From positions 1-64,000 of the forward strand of contig JAEWSG010000226.1 of assembly GCA_023398495.1 (NCBI GenBank): a stretch of DNA of 64,000 nt, written 5' to 3'. The DNA is from Bacillota bacterium. Lineage in GTDB: Bacteria > Bacillota > Clostridia > Acetivibrionales > Acetivibrionaceae. The notes under the pieces were generated by a model. The model searched no databases. It was not told the DNA's origin and saw only the letters and a list, made by a program, of their open reading frames with translations. Positions 56,701 to 63,194 of the stretch are shown piece after piece (the stretch's first letter is position 1; the number at the start of each line of letters is the position of its first letter). The translations under genes were made by a program, and so were the position numbers.

Positions 56701-59700
56701 AAGCTGCATGGGCACAGTTTGGTTAAGGCTGCTGTTGTTGTGGATAAAACCGATAGCTCCGGGAACAAGTACCTCTGTGCTTATATCGTATGGGAACAAG
56801 AATGCACTGTCTCAGAAATGAGAAGTTTCCTGTCGGCTGAACTCCCGGAATATATGATACCTACTTACTTTGTGGGAATAGATAAAATTCCGCTCAACTC
56901 AAACGGAAAAATTGACAGAAAAGCTCTGCCCGAACCAGGGGGGAATATTTGTACAGGCAAGGATTACACCCCTGCTGAAACTGAAACAGAGGAAAAACTC
57001 TCAGCTATTTGGAAAGAAGTCCTTGAGATTGATGAGATAAGTGTTGAGGATAACTTTTTTGAATTGGGAGGGCATTCTCTGAAAGCTACTGCAGTTACTT
57101 CACAAGTTAGTAAGGTTTTTAATGTGGAACTGCCGCTTGTTGAATTATTCAGGACACCTACAGTCAGGGAACTTGCCACATACATAGACAATGCCTCAGA
57201 AAGCGGGCATAAAACAATAAAACCTTCTAAAAAGAGGGAGTTCTATCCTGTGTCTTCGGCACAGCGGAGGATTTATATAATAGACAGAATTGACAATTCA
57301 AAGGCCGTATATAACATACCTGGTGTACTGGTTATTGAAGGAAACTTTGATAGGAGCCATTTCGAATCTGTAATAAGTAAATTGGCGATACGGCACGAAG
57401 CGTTCAGGACACAGTTTGAAATTGTGGATGGGGAGCCGGTGCAGAGGATAGTAGGAAACGTTGAAATACCGATAAGCTATATCGAAGGCCTTGAGTTAGA
57501 TATTGAAACTGAAGCTCTAAAATTTTTAAGACCGTTTGATTTGAGTAAAGCACCGTTGCTAAGAGTCGGGGTAATGAGAATCAATAGCCAAAAGCATGTA
57601 TTTATGTTTGATATGCACCATATTATTTCGGATGGAACTTCCATGGCGATTTTGATCAATGAGTTTATAAGTCTTTATAATGGAGAGGCTTTAGAGGATA
57701 CAGGTTTAAGATACAGAGATTTTTCCGAGTGGCAGAACGGGCTTATTAAGAACGGAGAATTGAAAAAACAGGAAGAATACTGGCTTGAAAAATATTCCGG
57801 TGAAATCCCGGTTTTAAACCTTCCATTGGACTATCAAAGACCTGCACTTCAGGATTTTGAGGGTGCTGCAGTGAGTTTTGAAGTCGGACCTGAACTTCTG
57901 ACAAAACTGAAAAAGGCTGCAGGAAGCGGCAAGACCCTGTTTATGGAGCTGCTGGCTGCCTATAGTATTCTTTTGTCGGAGTATTCGGGGCAAGAGGATA
58001 TTGTTATAGGCTCAACTATAGCAGGAAGGCATCATGCCGATTTGCAGAACATAATCGGAATGTTTGTAAACACACTTGCAATCAGAAGCAAACCTTTAGG
58101 AGATAATACAATTGGCGAATTCATGGATGAGGTAAAGAAAAATGCTCTTGAGGCATATGAAAACCAGGATTATCAATTCGAAGAACTTGTCAGCAAATTA
58201 AATCTGGAAAGAGATTTAAGCAGGAATCCGCTTTTTAGTGCTATGCTTACAATGCAAAATGTAGATTTTAAGGGCCGGGAAATAAACGGACTTGCGTTTA
58301 AGCCCTATTCAATGGAGCGCAAGACTGCAAAGTTTGACCTTTTACTTGAAGCTATGGAAGTAGAAAACAGGATCGAATTTACCCTTGAATATGCTACAAG
58401 CCTCTTTAAACGTGAAACAATAGAGCAAATGACCAAGCATTTTATTAAGATACTTGATGCAGTTGCATCCGATTCCGGTAAAAAGATTAAGGATATAGAC
58501 CTGCTTTCTTTAAGTGAAAAGGAAGCTATCGTGAGTTGTGTTAACGTGGCTGCAAATGGAAAGGGCTTTAAGACAATTCATGAAATGTTTGAAGAACAGG
58601 TTGTTAGAACGCCGAATAAGACAGCTTTGGAATATGATAATAAAAAATATACTTATTTGGAGCTCAATGAAAAAGCAAATCGGTTGGCATGGCTTTTAAG
58701 GGAAAAAGGTTTGAATCCGGGTCAGCCTGCAGGAATTATGGCAAAAAGGTCTTTGGAGTTTGTAACAGCGGTTTTGGCTGTATTGAAGGCTGGAGGACAC
58801 ATAGTTCCAATTGATCCGGAATATCCGGAAGAACGTATACAATATATGTTAGAGGACAGCGGAGCCAGAATCCTACTGACACAAGGTGTTTTGAGGGAGG
58901 GCGTTGATTTTAAGGGCCAAATCCTAAACCTTGAAAATGCTGATATCTATTCAGGATCTTCGAGTAATCCTGAAAATCTGAACAACCCCATGGATCTGCT
59001 TTATATAATTTATACTTCGGGTACTACAGGAAAACCTAAGGGAGTAATGCTAGAACACAGAAATATGATGAACCTTATTGAGTTCCAATGCAATAAAACT
59101 AATATAGATTTTAGCAAAAAAGTGCTGCAGTTTGCGACTGTAAGTTTTGATGTATGCTACCAGGAGACATTCGGAACGTTGCTTTCGGGTGGAGAACTCT
59201 TAATAGCAGGGGAAGAAGAAAAGAAAGATGCGGAAAAACTGTTTAGGTTTATTGAAGACAGGGATATAAGAGTGATATTTTTACCTACAGCCTTTTTGAA
59301 GTTTATACTTAAAGAAAAGAAATATGTTGAGCTGCTTCCTCGCTCAATTGAGCATATCATTACCGCTGGAGAACAATTGATTGTGAATGGTGAGCTTAAA
59401 AGCTTCATGAAGTCAAACGGGGTTTATCTCCATAACCACTATGGTCCTTCTGAAACTCATGTTGCTACAACCTACACTATGGGACCTGAAGATGAGGTGC
59501 CTGATATACCACCCATTGGCAAACCTATATCAAATGTAGGTATATACATACTCAGTAAAAACGGCAGAATGCAGCCGGCAGGAATACCCGGAGAAATATA
59601 TATAACAGGTGCTGCGACAGGAAGAGGATACATTAACCTGCCGGCACTTACATCGGAAAAATTTTTGGACGACCCTTATGTAGCTGGCAGTAGGATGTAC

Positions 59701-61491
59701 AAAACAGGGGATCTTGCCAGGAGATTGCCTGACAGAAATATTGAGTTTCTGGGAAGGGCAGATGACCAGGTTAAGGTAAGGGGTTACAGAATTGAACTGG
59801 GAGAGATTGAGACCCAGCTATTAAAACACCCCTTGGTAAAAGAGGCAATAGTAATTGTAAAAAATGACCGTAATGGCGAAAAAATTATGTGTGCATACAT
59901 TGCGACCGAAGAAGAGGTTAATGTGGCTGATATCAGAGGCTATCTCCAAAAGGGACTGCCGGATTTCATGATACCTTCAAGGTTTATCAATCTTCCGAAG
60001 ATGCCTCTTATGAAAAACGGAAAGGTTGATAGACAGGCACTTTTGGAGTTTAACGATACAATTGACTTAGGAGCTGAATATGTTGCACCAAGAAACAAAA
60101 GAGAGGCGGATTTGGCAGAGATTTGGAGTAACCTTCTTGATGTAGATAAGGTGGGAGTCCATGATGAGTTTTTCCTGTTAGGGGGAGATTCCTTGAAAGC
60201 TCTTAAAGCTGCTAATGAGGCAAAACTAAAAGGTTTTCAAATATCTATTGCCGACATTTTCAGATACAAAACAATAGCCAAAATTGTTGAAAACATAAGC
60301 ACAGGTGATTTGGAAGCTGATACTCCCAAAATACCTGAAGAGGAAAAGCAGGAGGTCTATAAAACAGAGAACTGTTGGCATCCTTTCTCGATGTATGTAA
60401 AGAATGAAGAGCATGTTAAGGAACTAAAAATTGAGCTTCAAAGGGAAGTGACATTAAATGGTCATCGTGCACTGCCTCTATGTATAATCCTTGCTGATCC
60501 AAAGCTACATACATGGTATTTTCAGCGCTATGTAAATATATTTTCCTTTGTTGACGACAATGACTATCTGAAGCTTGAGTACCTTGAAACTTGGGCTCCA
60601 TATCGGGATGTCATAAATGAGATTTCATTGGGTGCACCTCTTATGGAAAGAGAACCCGATATTATAGGATTTATCACTGACAAAATAAGCCGCGGCTATT
60701 ATCTCAATGTAGCCATTGATGAGTATTATATTCCGGGAAAGGCACGGTACAAAAAAACTCATTACGTCCATCATACCCTTATTTACGGCTACAACAACAT
60801 TCAAAGGCAGTTTAATGTAATCGAGTATGACATAGGTGGTGTTCTTAACAAGCATATTTTCAGTTATGATGCTGTGAGCAAGGCCTATGAGAAGGGAAAA
60901 GAATATTATAGTGAGCCGGCATCGTCGTGGGCATATGAGTCCGCAGTCCAAATTTTTTATATGAACAGGTTTGAATGTGAACATCCCTTCAGGCTTAAAA
61001 GATTTGCACAGGATATAAAAAATTACTTGTATTCAAAGGGCGACGACTCCATAGTGTACTACTGGAAGATGTCAAAAGAGCACATTAATTATGGTTTTGC
61101 TGTGCATGATATTGTTCTTCGTGCCCTTCATGGATTTATTGAAGGTAAGTTTTTAACTGACTATAGGGCTGTGCATATGCTAGCAGAGCATAAAAAAGGC
61201 ATTGCTACAAGGTTGAATTTTATCATGAACCGGTTTGAACTTCAGGATATTCTTCTTGAAAAGTATGAAGAGTATATGGAGGTAGTTGAGGAGTTTAACA
61301 ACATTCGTCTTAAGTTTTTTAACTTGCAGTACAATATCTCACAGGAGCGAATTGAAGAATCCAAATTAAAGCTTAAGGCAGAAATAGAAAATTTAATCCA
61401 AGCAATTACTTTGGCAAAGCAAAGAGAATGGCCCGTACTTAAGGAGATATATAAAATACTTATACGGTTTACAGATGAAAGCTTAGACTAG
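50752..61491 (+). CDS. NRPS 4: C-A(Thr)-PCP-C-A(Cys)-PCP-C-A(Pro)-PCP plus unrecognised terminal domain
   Basis: A 3579-residue terminal enzyme, coupled to NRPS 3 by ATGA overlap. C1 (YPLSPMQQGMLFH, His147). A7 DFWNIGMVHK (Thr), PCP Ser1021 in SGGDS. C2 (LLSPIQQGMVF, His1237). A8 DLYDFSLVWK, nearest to the Cys code DLYNLSLIWK, with the unusual GGATEG core, PCP Ser2109. C3 (His2289). A9 DVQFIAHVAK (Pro-like), PCP Ser3147. No thioesterase (GxSxG), reductase or terminal C domain follows. About 390 residues (3191-3579) form an unrecognised domain with VAIDEYYIPG and a His-rich YVHHTLIYGY, ending in a coiled coil. It presumably releases or transfers the product. Confidence 0.9.
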   Translation: MIEQKEKLDSGIKDIYPLSPMQQGMLFHYLKDNKSQAYVEQNIMELEGELEPEILRQSISRIVERHDVLRTAFVHEGIREPMQVVLKEREAEFSYEDLAGVGSADKKIEEYIEADRVRGFDLTKEILMRVCLFRTSVKNYKMIWSFHHIIMDGWCLGIIIKETIETYYSLVKGEAAILPASEPYSRYIKWLSKQDREVALKFWGKYLSGYFEKAELPFTKGYSGISEYRHEEIITPVRCETVRKLEAAARNMKVTLNSLIQTIWGILLQKYNNTEDVVFGTVVSGRPPEIRGIESMVGLFINTIPVRIKCSSDTTLNALTLNTQEQLFESDRYAYLQLTEINALSPLKNELINHIMVFENFPIEERLKGEAGTGSTIRICEMRGHDQINYDFAIVVMPGRKMNIRYIYNGNVYEKEFIETLSRHFLEALDRAADNSEITVLDLQEVTEEEKIKLLYQFNDTKADYPEDNTIHRLFEEQVERTPDNTALICGNEVLTYRELNNRANLIAARLKKLGVERESIVAIITERSFEMIAGILGILKAGGGYLPIDPSYPLQRIRYMLEDSGAATILTKAGLLNQDWTADFESERQVVYLDEPGMYDGVAQNPSDENKPSDMAYVIYTSGTTGNPKGAVVEHKNVVRLMFNDKIQFDFCDRDVWTLFHSYCFDFSVWEMYGALLYGGKLVIVPKTVAQSPGEFIKLLEKEKVTVLNQTPTGFGNLVREAETNDAELFNIRYIIFGGEALKPALLKSWMEKYPDTKFINMYGITETTVHVTYKEITRFEVENNVSNIGRPIPTLTAYIMDKNLRLQPVGAAGELCVGGEGVCRGYLNRPELTADKFIQNPYNEKERLYRSGDLARMLPDGEMEYLGRIDHQVKIRGHRIELGEIENCLLQLEGIKEAVVLAEPDENGDMVLTAYIASDSEQKSGQLREHLSHSLPGYMIPGAFVKLAQIPVTSNGKVDRKALALLQKQNGSKSNVDAGVPYRAPVTEAEEKLTKVWQDVLGLEKIGTDNNFFTSGGDSIKAIRVVNRMNIVMGTNFKIQDLYKYQTISEISEYLKTPEVQETDALKAGNNALESIKSEILKDKELSLKLPGSFEDFYLLSPIQQGMVFLNKLMPDEPIYHDQFPYVIKIKNFDMGTFNKAVDILVKQHSILRTTFMMNLYKEPIQVVYKAGGGIVPQIEMDDLSDFDASEQEIKIADYMQNDLRNKFKLDNELLWRMRAIKLGNDNYCILLSFHHAVLDGWSVASLMSELFYIFEKLAKGEMAKVQSLKNSYREYVAWTIGRKAMEDVVEFWKRFFEGYSRNKLPFNISNNKVSDKTGRGILKLDLDGNLLSSLEEKAKTYSCTVKDICLAAHIYLLGILSTERDVVTGVVTHDRPVMEDSEKILGCFLNTIPIRVSTENRIGKLELIERVKDSYRKIKSNELFLGDIAGIIGESGVNGNPIFDTLFNFTDFHVLNSVPGIGIVEQADSNVKTFTNEMTNTFFDLEISKTLDVFSMQIKYSRKYFYPEEIETASGLYVRILEAFAKEDSNELSLEEVIKPLQLKEIVYDFNNTALPYAKEKTMHGLFEKQAEKNPGNVALITDDRQMTYGELNERANRLAGYLIDKGVRNGDLVGLVVQRDFEMIIGMFAILKCGGAYVPIDPAYPAARQEYILTNSKVSAVLVDSDYEIDNGNIIRINSDEVDAYPSDNLDIKKASGDLAYVIYTSGSTGTPKGVMIEHHSAVNLISWVNREFNVSAKDSLLFITSMCFDLSVYDIFGMLAAGGKVVIAKKKHVQEPDELKILLLNHKITFWDSVPSTMNYLVANLEDKDSTYLQENLRLVFMSGDWIPVQLPAKLVKFFPNACVISLGGATEGTVWSIYYPVKGNEGSMKSIPYGKPIDNNTFYILDNERKPLPKGVAGELYIGGVGVARGYINRPDLTNERFVPDQFYKGNMIESPMMYRTGDLGRFLPDGNIEFLGRMDYQVKIRGYRVELGEIESKLHGHSLVKAAVVVDKTDSSGNKYLCAYIVWEQECTVSEMRSFLSAELPEYMIPTYFVGIDKIPLNSNGKIDRKALPEPGGNICTGKDYTPAETETEEKLSAIWKEVLEIDEISVEDNFFELGGHSLKATAVTSQVSKVFNVELPLVELFRTPTVRELATYIDNASESGHKTIKPSKKREFYPVSSAQRRIYIIDRIDNSKAVYNIPGVLVIEGNFDRSHFESVISKLAIRHEAFRTQFEIVDGEPVQRIVGNVEIPISYIEGLELDIETEALKFLRPFDLSKAPLLRVGVMRINSQKHVFMFDMHHIISDGTSMAILINEFISLYNGEALEDTGLRYRDFSEWQNGLIKNGELKKQEEYWLEKYSGEIPVLNLPLDYQRPALQDFEGAAVSFEVGPELLTKLKKAAGSGKTLFMELLAAYSILLSEYSGQEDIVIGSTIAGRHHADLQNIIGMFVNTLAIRSKPLGDNTIGEFMDEVKKNALEAYENQDYQFEELVSKLNLERDLSRNPLFSAMLTMQNVDFKGREINGLAFKPYSMERKTAKFDLLLEAMEVENRIEFTLEYATSLFKRETIEQMTKHFIKILDAVASDSGKKIKDIDLLSLSEKEAIVSCVNVAANGKGFKTIHEMFEEQVVRTPNKTALEYDNKKYTYLELNEKANRLAWLLREKGLNPGQPAGIMAKRSLEFVTAVLAVLKAGGHIVPIDPEYPEERIQYMLEDSGARILLTQGVLREGVDFKGQILNLENADIYSGSSSNPENLNNPMDLLYIIYTSGTTGKPKGVMLEHRNMMNLIEFQCNKTNIDFSKKVLQFATVSFDVCYQETFGTLLSGGELLIAGEEEKKDAEKLFRFIEDRDIRVIFLPTAFLKFILKEKKYVELLPRSIEHIITAGEQLIVNGELKSFMKSNGVYLHNHYGPSETHVATTYTMGPEDEVPDIPPIGKPISNVGIYILSKNGRMQPAGIPGEIYITGAATGRGYINLPALTSEKFLDDPYVAGSRMYKTGDLARRLPDRNIEFLGRADDQVKVRGYRIELGEIETQLLKHPLVKEAIVIVKNDRNGEKIMCAYIATEEEVNVADIRGYLQKGLPDFMIPSRFINLPKMPLMKNGKVDRQALLEFNDTIDLGAEYVAPRNKREADLAEIWSNLLDVDKVGVHDEFFLLGGDSLKALKAANEAKLKGFQISIADIFRYKTIAKIVENISTGDLEADTPKIPEEEKQEVYKTENCWHPFSMYVKNEEHVKELKIELQREVTLNGHRALPLCIILADPKLHTWYFQRYVNIFSFVDDNDYLKLEYLETWAPYRDVINEISLGAPLMEREPDIIGFITDKISRGYYLNVAIDEYYIPGKARYKKTHYVHHTLIYGYNNIQRQFNVIEYDIGGVLNKHIFSYDAVSKAYEKGKEYYSEPASSWAYESAVQIFYMNRFECEHPFRLKRFAQDIKNYLYSKGDDSIVYYWKMSKEHINYGFAVHDIVLRALHGFIEGKFLTDYRAVHMLAEHKKGIATRLNFIMNRFELQDILLEKYEEYMEVVEEFNNIRLKFFNLQYNISQERIEESKLKLKAEIENLIQAITLAKQREWPVLKEIYKILIRFTDESLD
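60322..61491 (+). other. Novel C-terminal domain of NRPS 4 (thioesterase replacement)
   Basis: Residues 3191-3579. Conserved-looking elements are LHTWYFQRYVNIFS, WAPYRDVI, RGYYLNVAIDEYYIPG (Asp3323, Glu3324, Tyr3325, Tyr3326), THYVHHTLIYGYNN (His3337, 3340, 3341) and IEYDIGG, then helical sequence. The order (substrate-like strand, D-E-Y-Y, H..HH, GY) is reminiscent of papain-like BtrH-type acyltransferases, which move acyl groups from carrier proteins. The catalytic Cys cannot be placed with confidence (Cys at about 3198 or 3244). The identity is inference only. Confidence 0.6.
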
Positions 61492-61512
61492 AAATAAGTA
61501 ATGTTAAAAGCA

Positions 61513-61542
61513 CTAGTGCTTTTGAACATAATTCAGCACTAG
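61513..61542. terminator. Stem-loop after NRPS 4
   Basis: CTAGTGCT (61513-61520) pairs with AGCACTAG (61535-61542) about 20 nt after the NRPS 4 stop. No T tract follows, so it may slow or process the transcript rather than end it. Repeat copy D starts seven bases later. Confidence 0.35.
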
Positions 61543-61548
61543 AGACTA

Positions 61549-61649
61549 TATAAATCGTGAAAATGATTTTACAATGACAAATTGAATTTTCACGATGATA
61601 AATCAAGGAAATTGAAGTGAGAAGTAAATCTTTATCGAGTTCAATGTAG
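61549..61649 (+). repeat. Dispersed two-hairpin repeat, copy D
   Basis: Full-length copy beginning TATAAATCGTGAAAATG and ending GAGTTCAATGTAG. First hairpin: CGTGAAAAT with ATTTTCACG, so two base pairs are swapped relative to copy C while pairing is kept. The end runs straight into GGAGG, the ribosome binding site of the glycosyltransferase gene. Confidence 0.8.
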
Positions 61650-61664
61650 GAGGATATCTTATAA

Positions 61665-63158
61665 ATGGATACTATTAAAATTGTCTCAGCATCAGATGAT
61701 AAATATGTTCAGCACCTTGGAATCATGCTGACATCACTCTTAATGAATACAGCGTCACGGGAGAGGCTGGAGTTTTTTGTGATTGATGGAGGTATATCAG
61801 ATAAAAATAAAGAAATCTTGGAATCCATTGTTGGAAAATACGGATTGAAAATGCACTTTTTTCATCTTAATCCTGAGCGGTATCAATCGTTTAAGGTGAT
61901 GTCCTATTTTGGACAGGTAACTTTTTTCAGAATTTTTGTAACAGAACTTTTTGATCCTTCAGTAGAAAAAATTCTTTTTCTTGACTGTGACATGATTATA
62001 AAAGGTGACATTGCAGAACTGTGGGAAACGGATATTTCAGGGTATTACGCTGCAGCTGTTGAAGATGTGGGCATAGAAAATGACGGACTTTTTGGGACAC
62101 AACTAAAAAGAAGTCTTGGTATAAAGCGCAGATCAAGGTATTTTAATGCCGGAGTTATGGTAATTAATATGACGCTATGGCGTAATCACAACATACCCGA
62201 TCAAACCAGTGATTACCTTTTAATCCACCGCAATGATGTAATGTTTCCCGATCAAGACGCCTTAAATGCTGTTTTATGTGATAAGTGGAAGATCTTACAT
62301 CCTAAATGGAATCAGGTGGCTACTTTGCAGTTGTTTTATAAGAAAAAACGGGTAATAAGGGAGGATTTGCTGGAAGCTGTTCATAACCCGTCAATTATTC
62401 ACTTTTCAGAACCCTCAAAGCCATGGCATTATATGAATCTCCATCCGATGAAGAAGGAATACTTAAAGTACGCGGCATTAAGTCCTTGGAAGGATTTTAT
62501 TCCTTCAGACCTTAATTTCAAAAACAGGATTAAGAAATTATTCTTGCGAACACGTTTAGGAGATGCAGTATCTGGCTATTTCAATACCATCAATTTGTAC
62601 TATCAAAAAGACAGTGAGTACTTAAGCAAAAGACAGGTAAACTCATCATTGTTCAAAGCGATGTATTTTGCGTTTTTCCCAATAGGAAACAATTATACCA
62701 AGTATATTTCAAAACTTGCAGGAATTTCTTATTTTATTGAGAACGGAAAAATTAATATAAATAGCAGAGTACTTTCCAGTATAGCATGTACAGGTTTGTC
62801 TGTTTTTAGGTTTTTGATACCCGAACCTTTGCGTAATTATTTAAGTGAGGAATCTGTGAGCAGAAAATACACGTGTCCCTGCTGTGGTTACAAAACTTTT
62901 GTAAATGACAGGGATGCTGAAGAAATATGCAAAATATGTTATTGGCAGAATGATATTGATCAGGTTATAAATCCTAACTATGACGGAGGTGCCAATGAGG
63001 TTTCTTTAAGTCAGGCCCGCAAGAATTATCTTGAATTCGGAGCTTCTGACAAAAGATATATGTTTGTAGTAGAAAGGCCAACCATTTTTGATATAAAAGA
63101 TAAACCTGAAAGTAAAACCAGAGATTCTCCAAAAAACATGAAAAGTAAAATGCTGTGA
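61665..63158 (+). CDS. GT8-family glycosyltransferase fused to a CPCC Cys-rich domain
   Basis: A 497-residue fusion. Residues 1-280 are a GT8 (GT-A fold) glycosyltransferase: IVSASDDKYVQHLGIMLTSL at the N terminus, metal-binding DCD at 107-109 in LFLDCDMII, FNAGVMVINMTLW, and HFSEPSKPWHY. A linker of about 120 residues follows. From about 402 comes a CPCC domain: YTCPCCGYKTF, then EICKICYWQNDID and NPNYDGGANEVSLSQARKNY. CPCC domains usually occur as small stand-alone proteins. In this operon the enzyme may glycosylate the peptide, though cell-surface glycan work is possible. ATG 61665 follows GGAGG. Confidence 0.85.
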   Translation: MDTIKIVSASDDKYVQHLGIMLTSLLMNTASRERLEFFVIDGGISDKNKEILESIVGKYGLKMHFFHLNPERYQSFKVMSYFGQVTFFRIFVTELFDPSVEKILFLDCDMIIKGDIAELWETDISGYYAAAVEDVGIENDGLFGTQLKRSLGIKRRSRYFNAGVMVINMTLWRNHNIPDQTSDYLLIHRNDVMFPDQDALNAVLCDKWKILHPKWNQVATLQLFYKKKRVIREDLLEAVHNPSIIHFSEPSKPWHYMNLHPMKKEYLKYAALSPWKDFIPSDLNFKNRIKKLFLRTRLGDAVSGYFNTINLYYQKDSEYLSKRQVNSSLFKAMYFAFFPIGNNYTKYISKLAGISYFIENGKININSRVLSSIACTGLSVFRFLIPEPLRNYLSEESVSRKYTCPCCGYKTFVNDRDAEEICKICYWQNDIDQVINPNYDGGANEVSLSQARKNYLEFGASDKRYMFVVERPTIFDIKDKPESKTRDSPKNMKSKML

Positions 63159-63194
63159 AAAATATAAAAAATAAATCATACGGGGGGTAAAGTT

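Noticed and set aside
60322..61491. C-terminal region of NRPS 4 as a type I thioesterase
   Set aside because: No GxSxG and no alpha/beta-hydrolase pattern could be found in the 390 residues.
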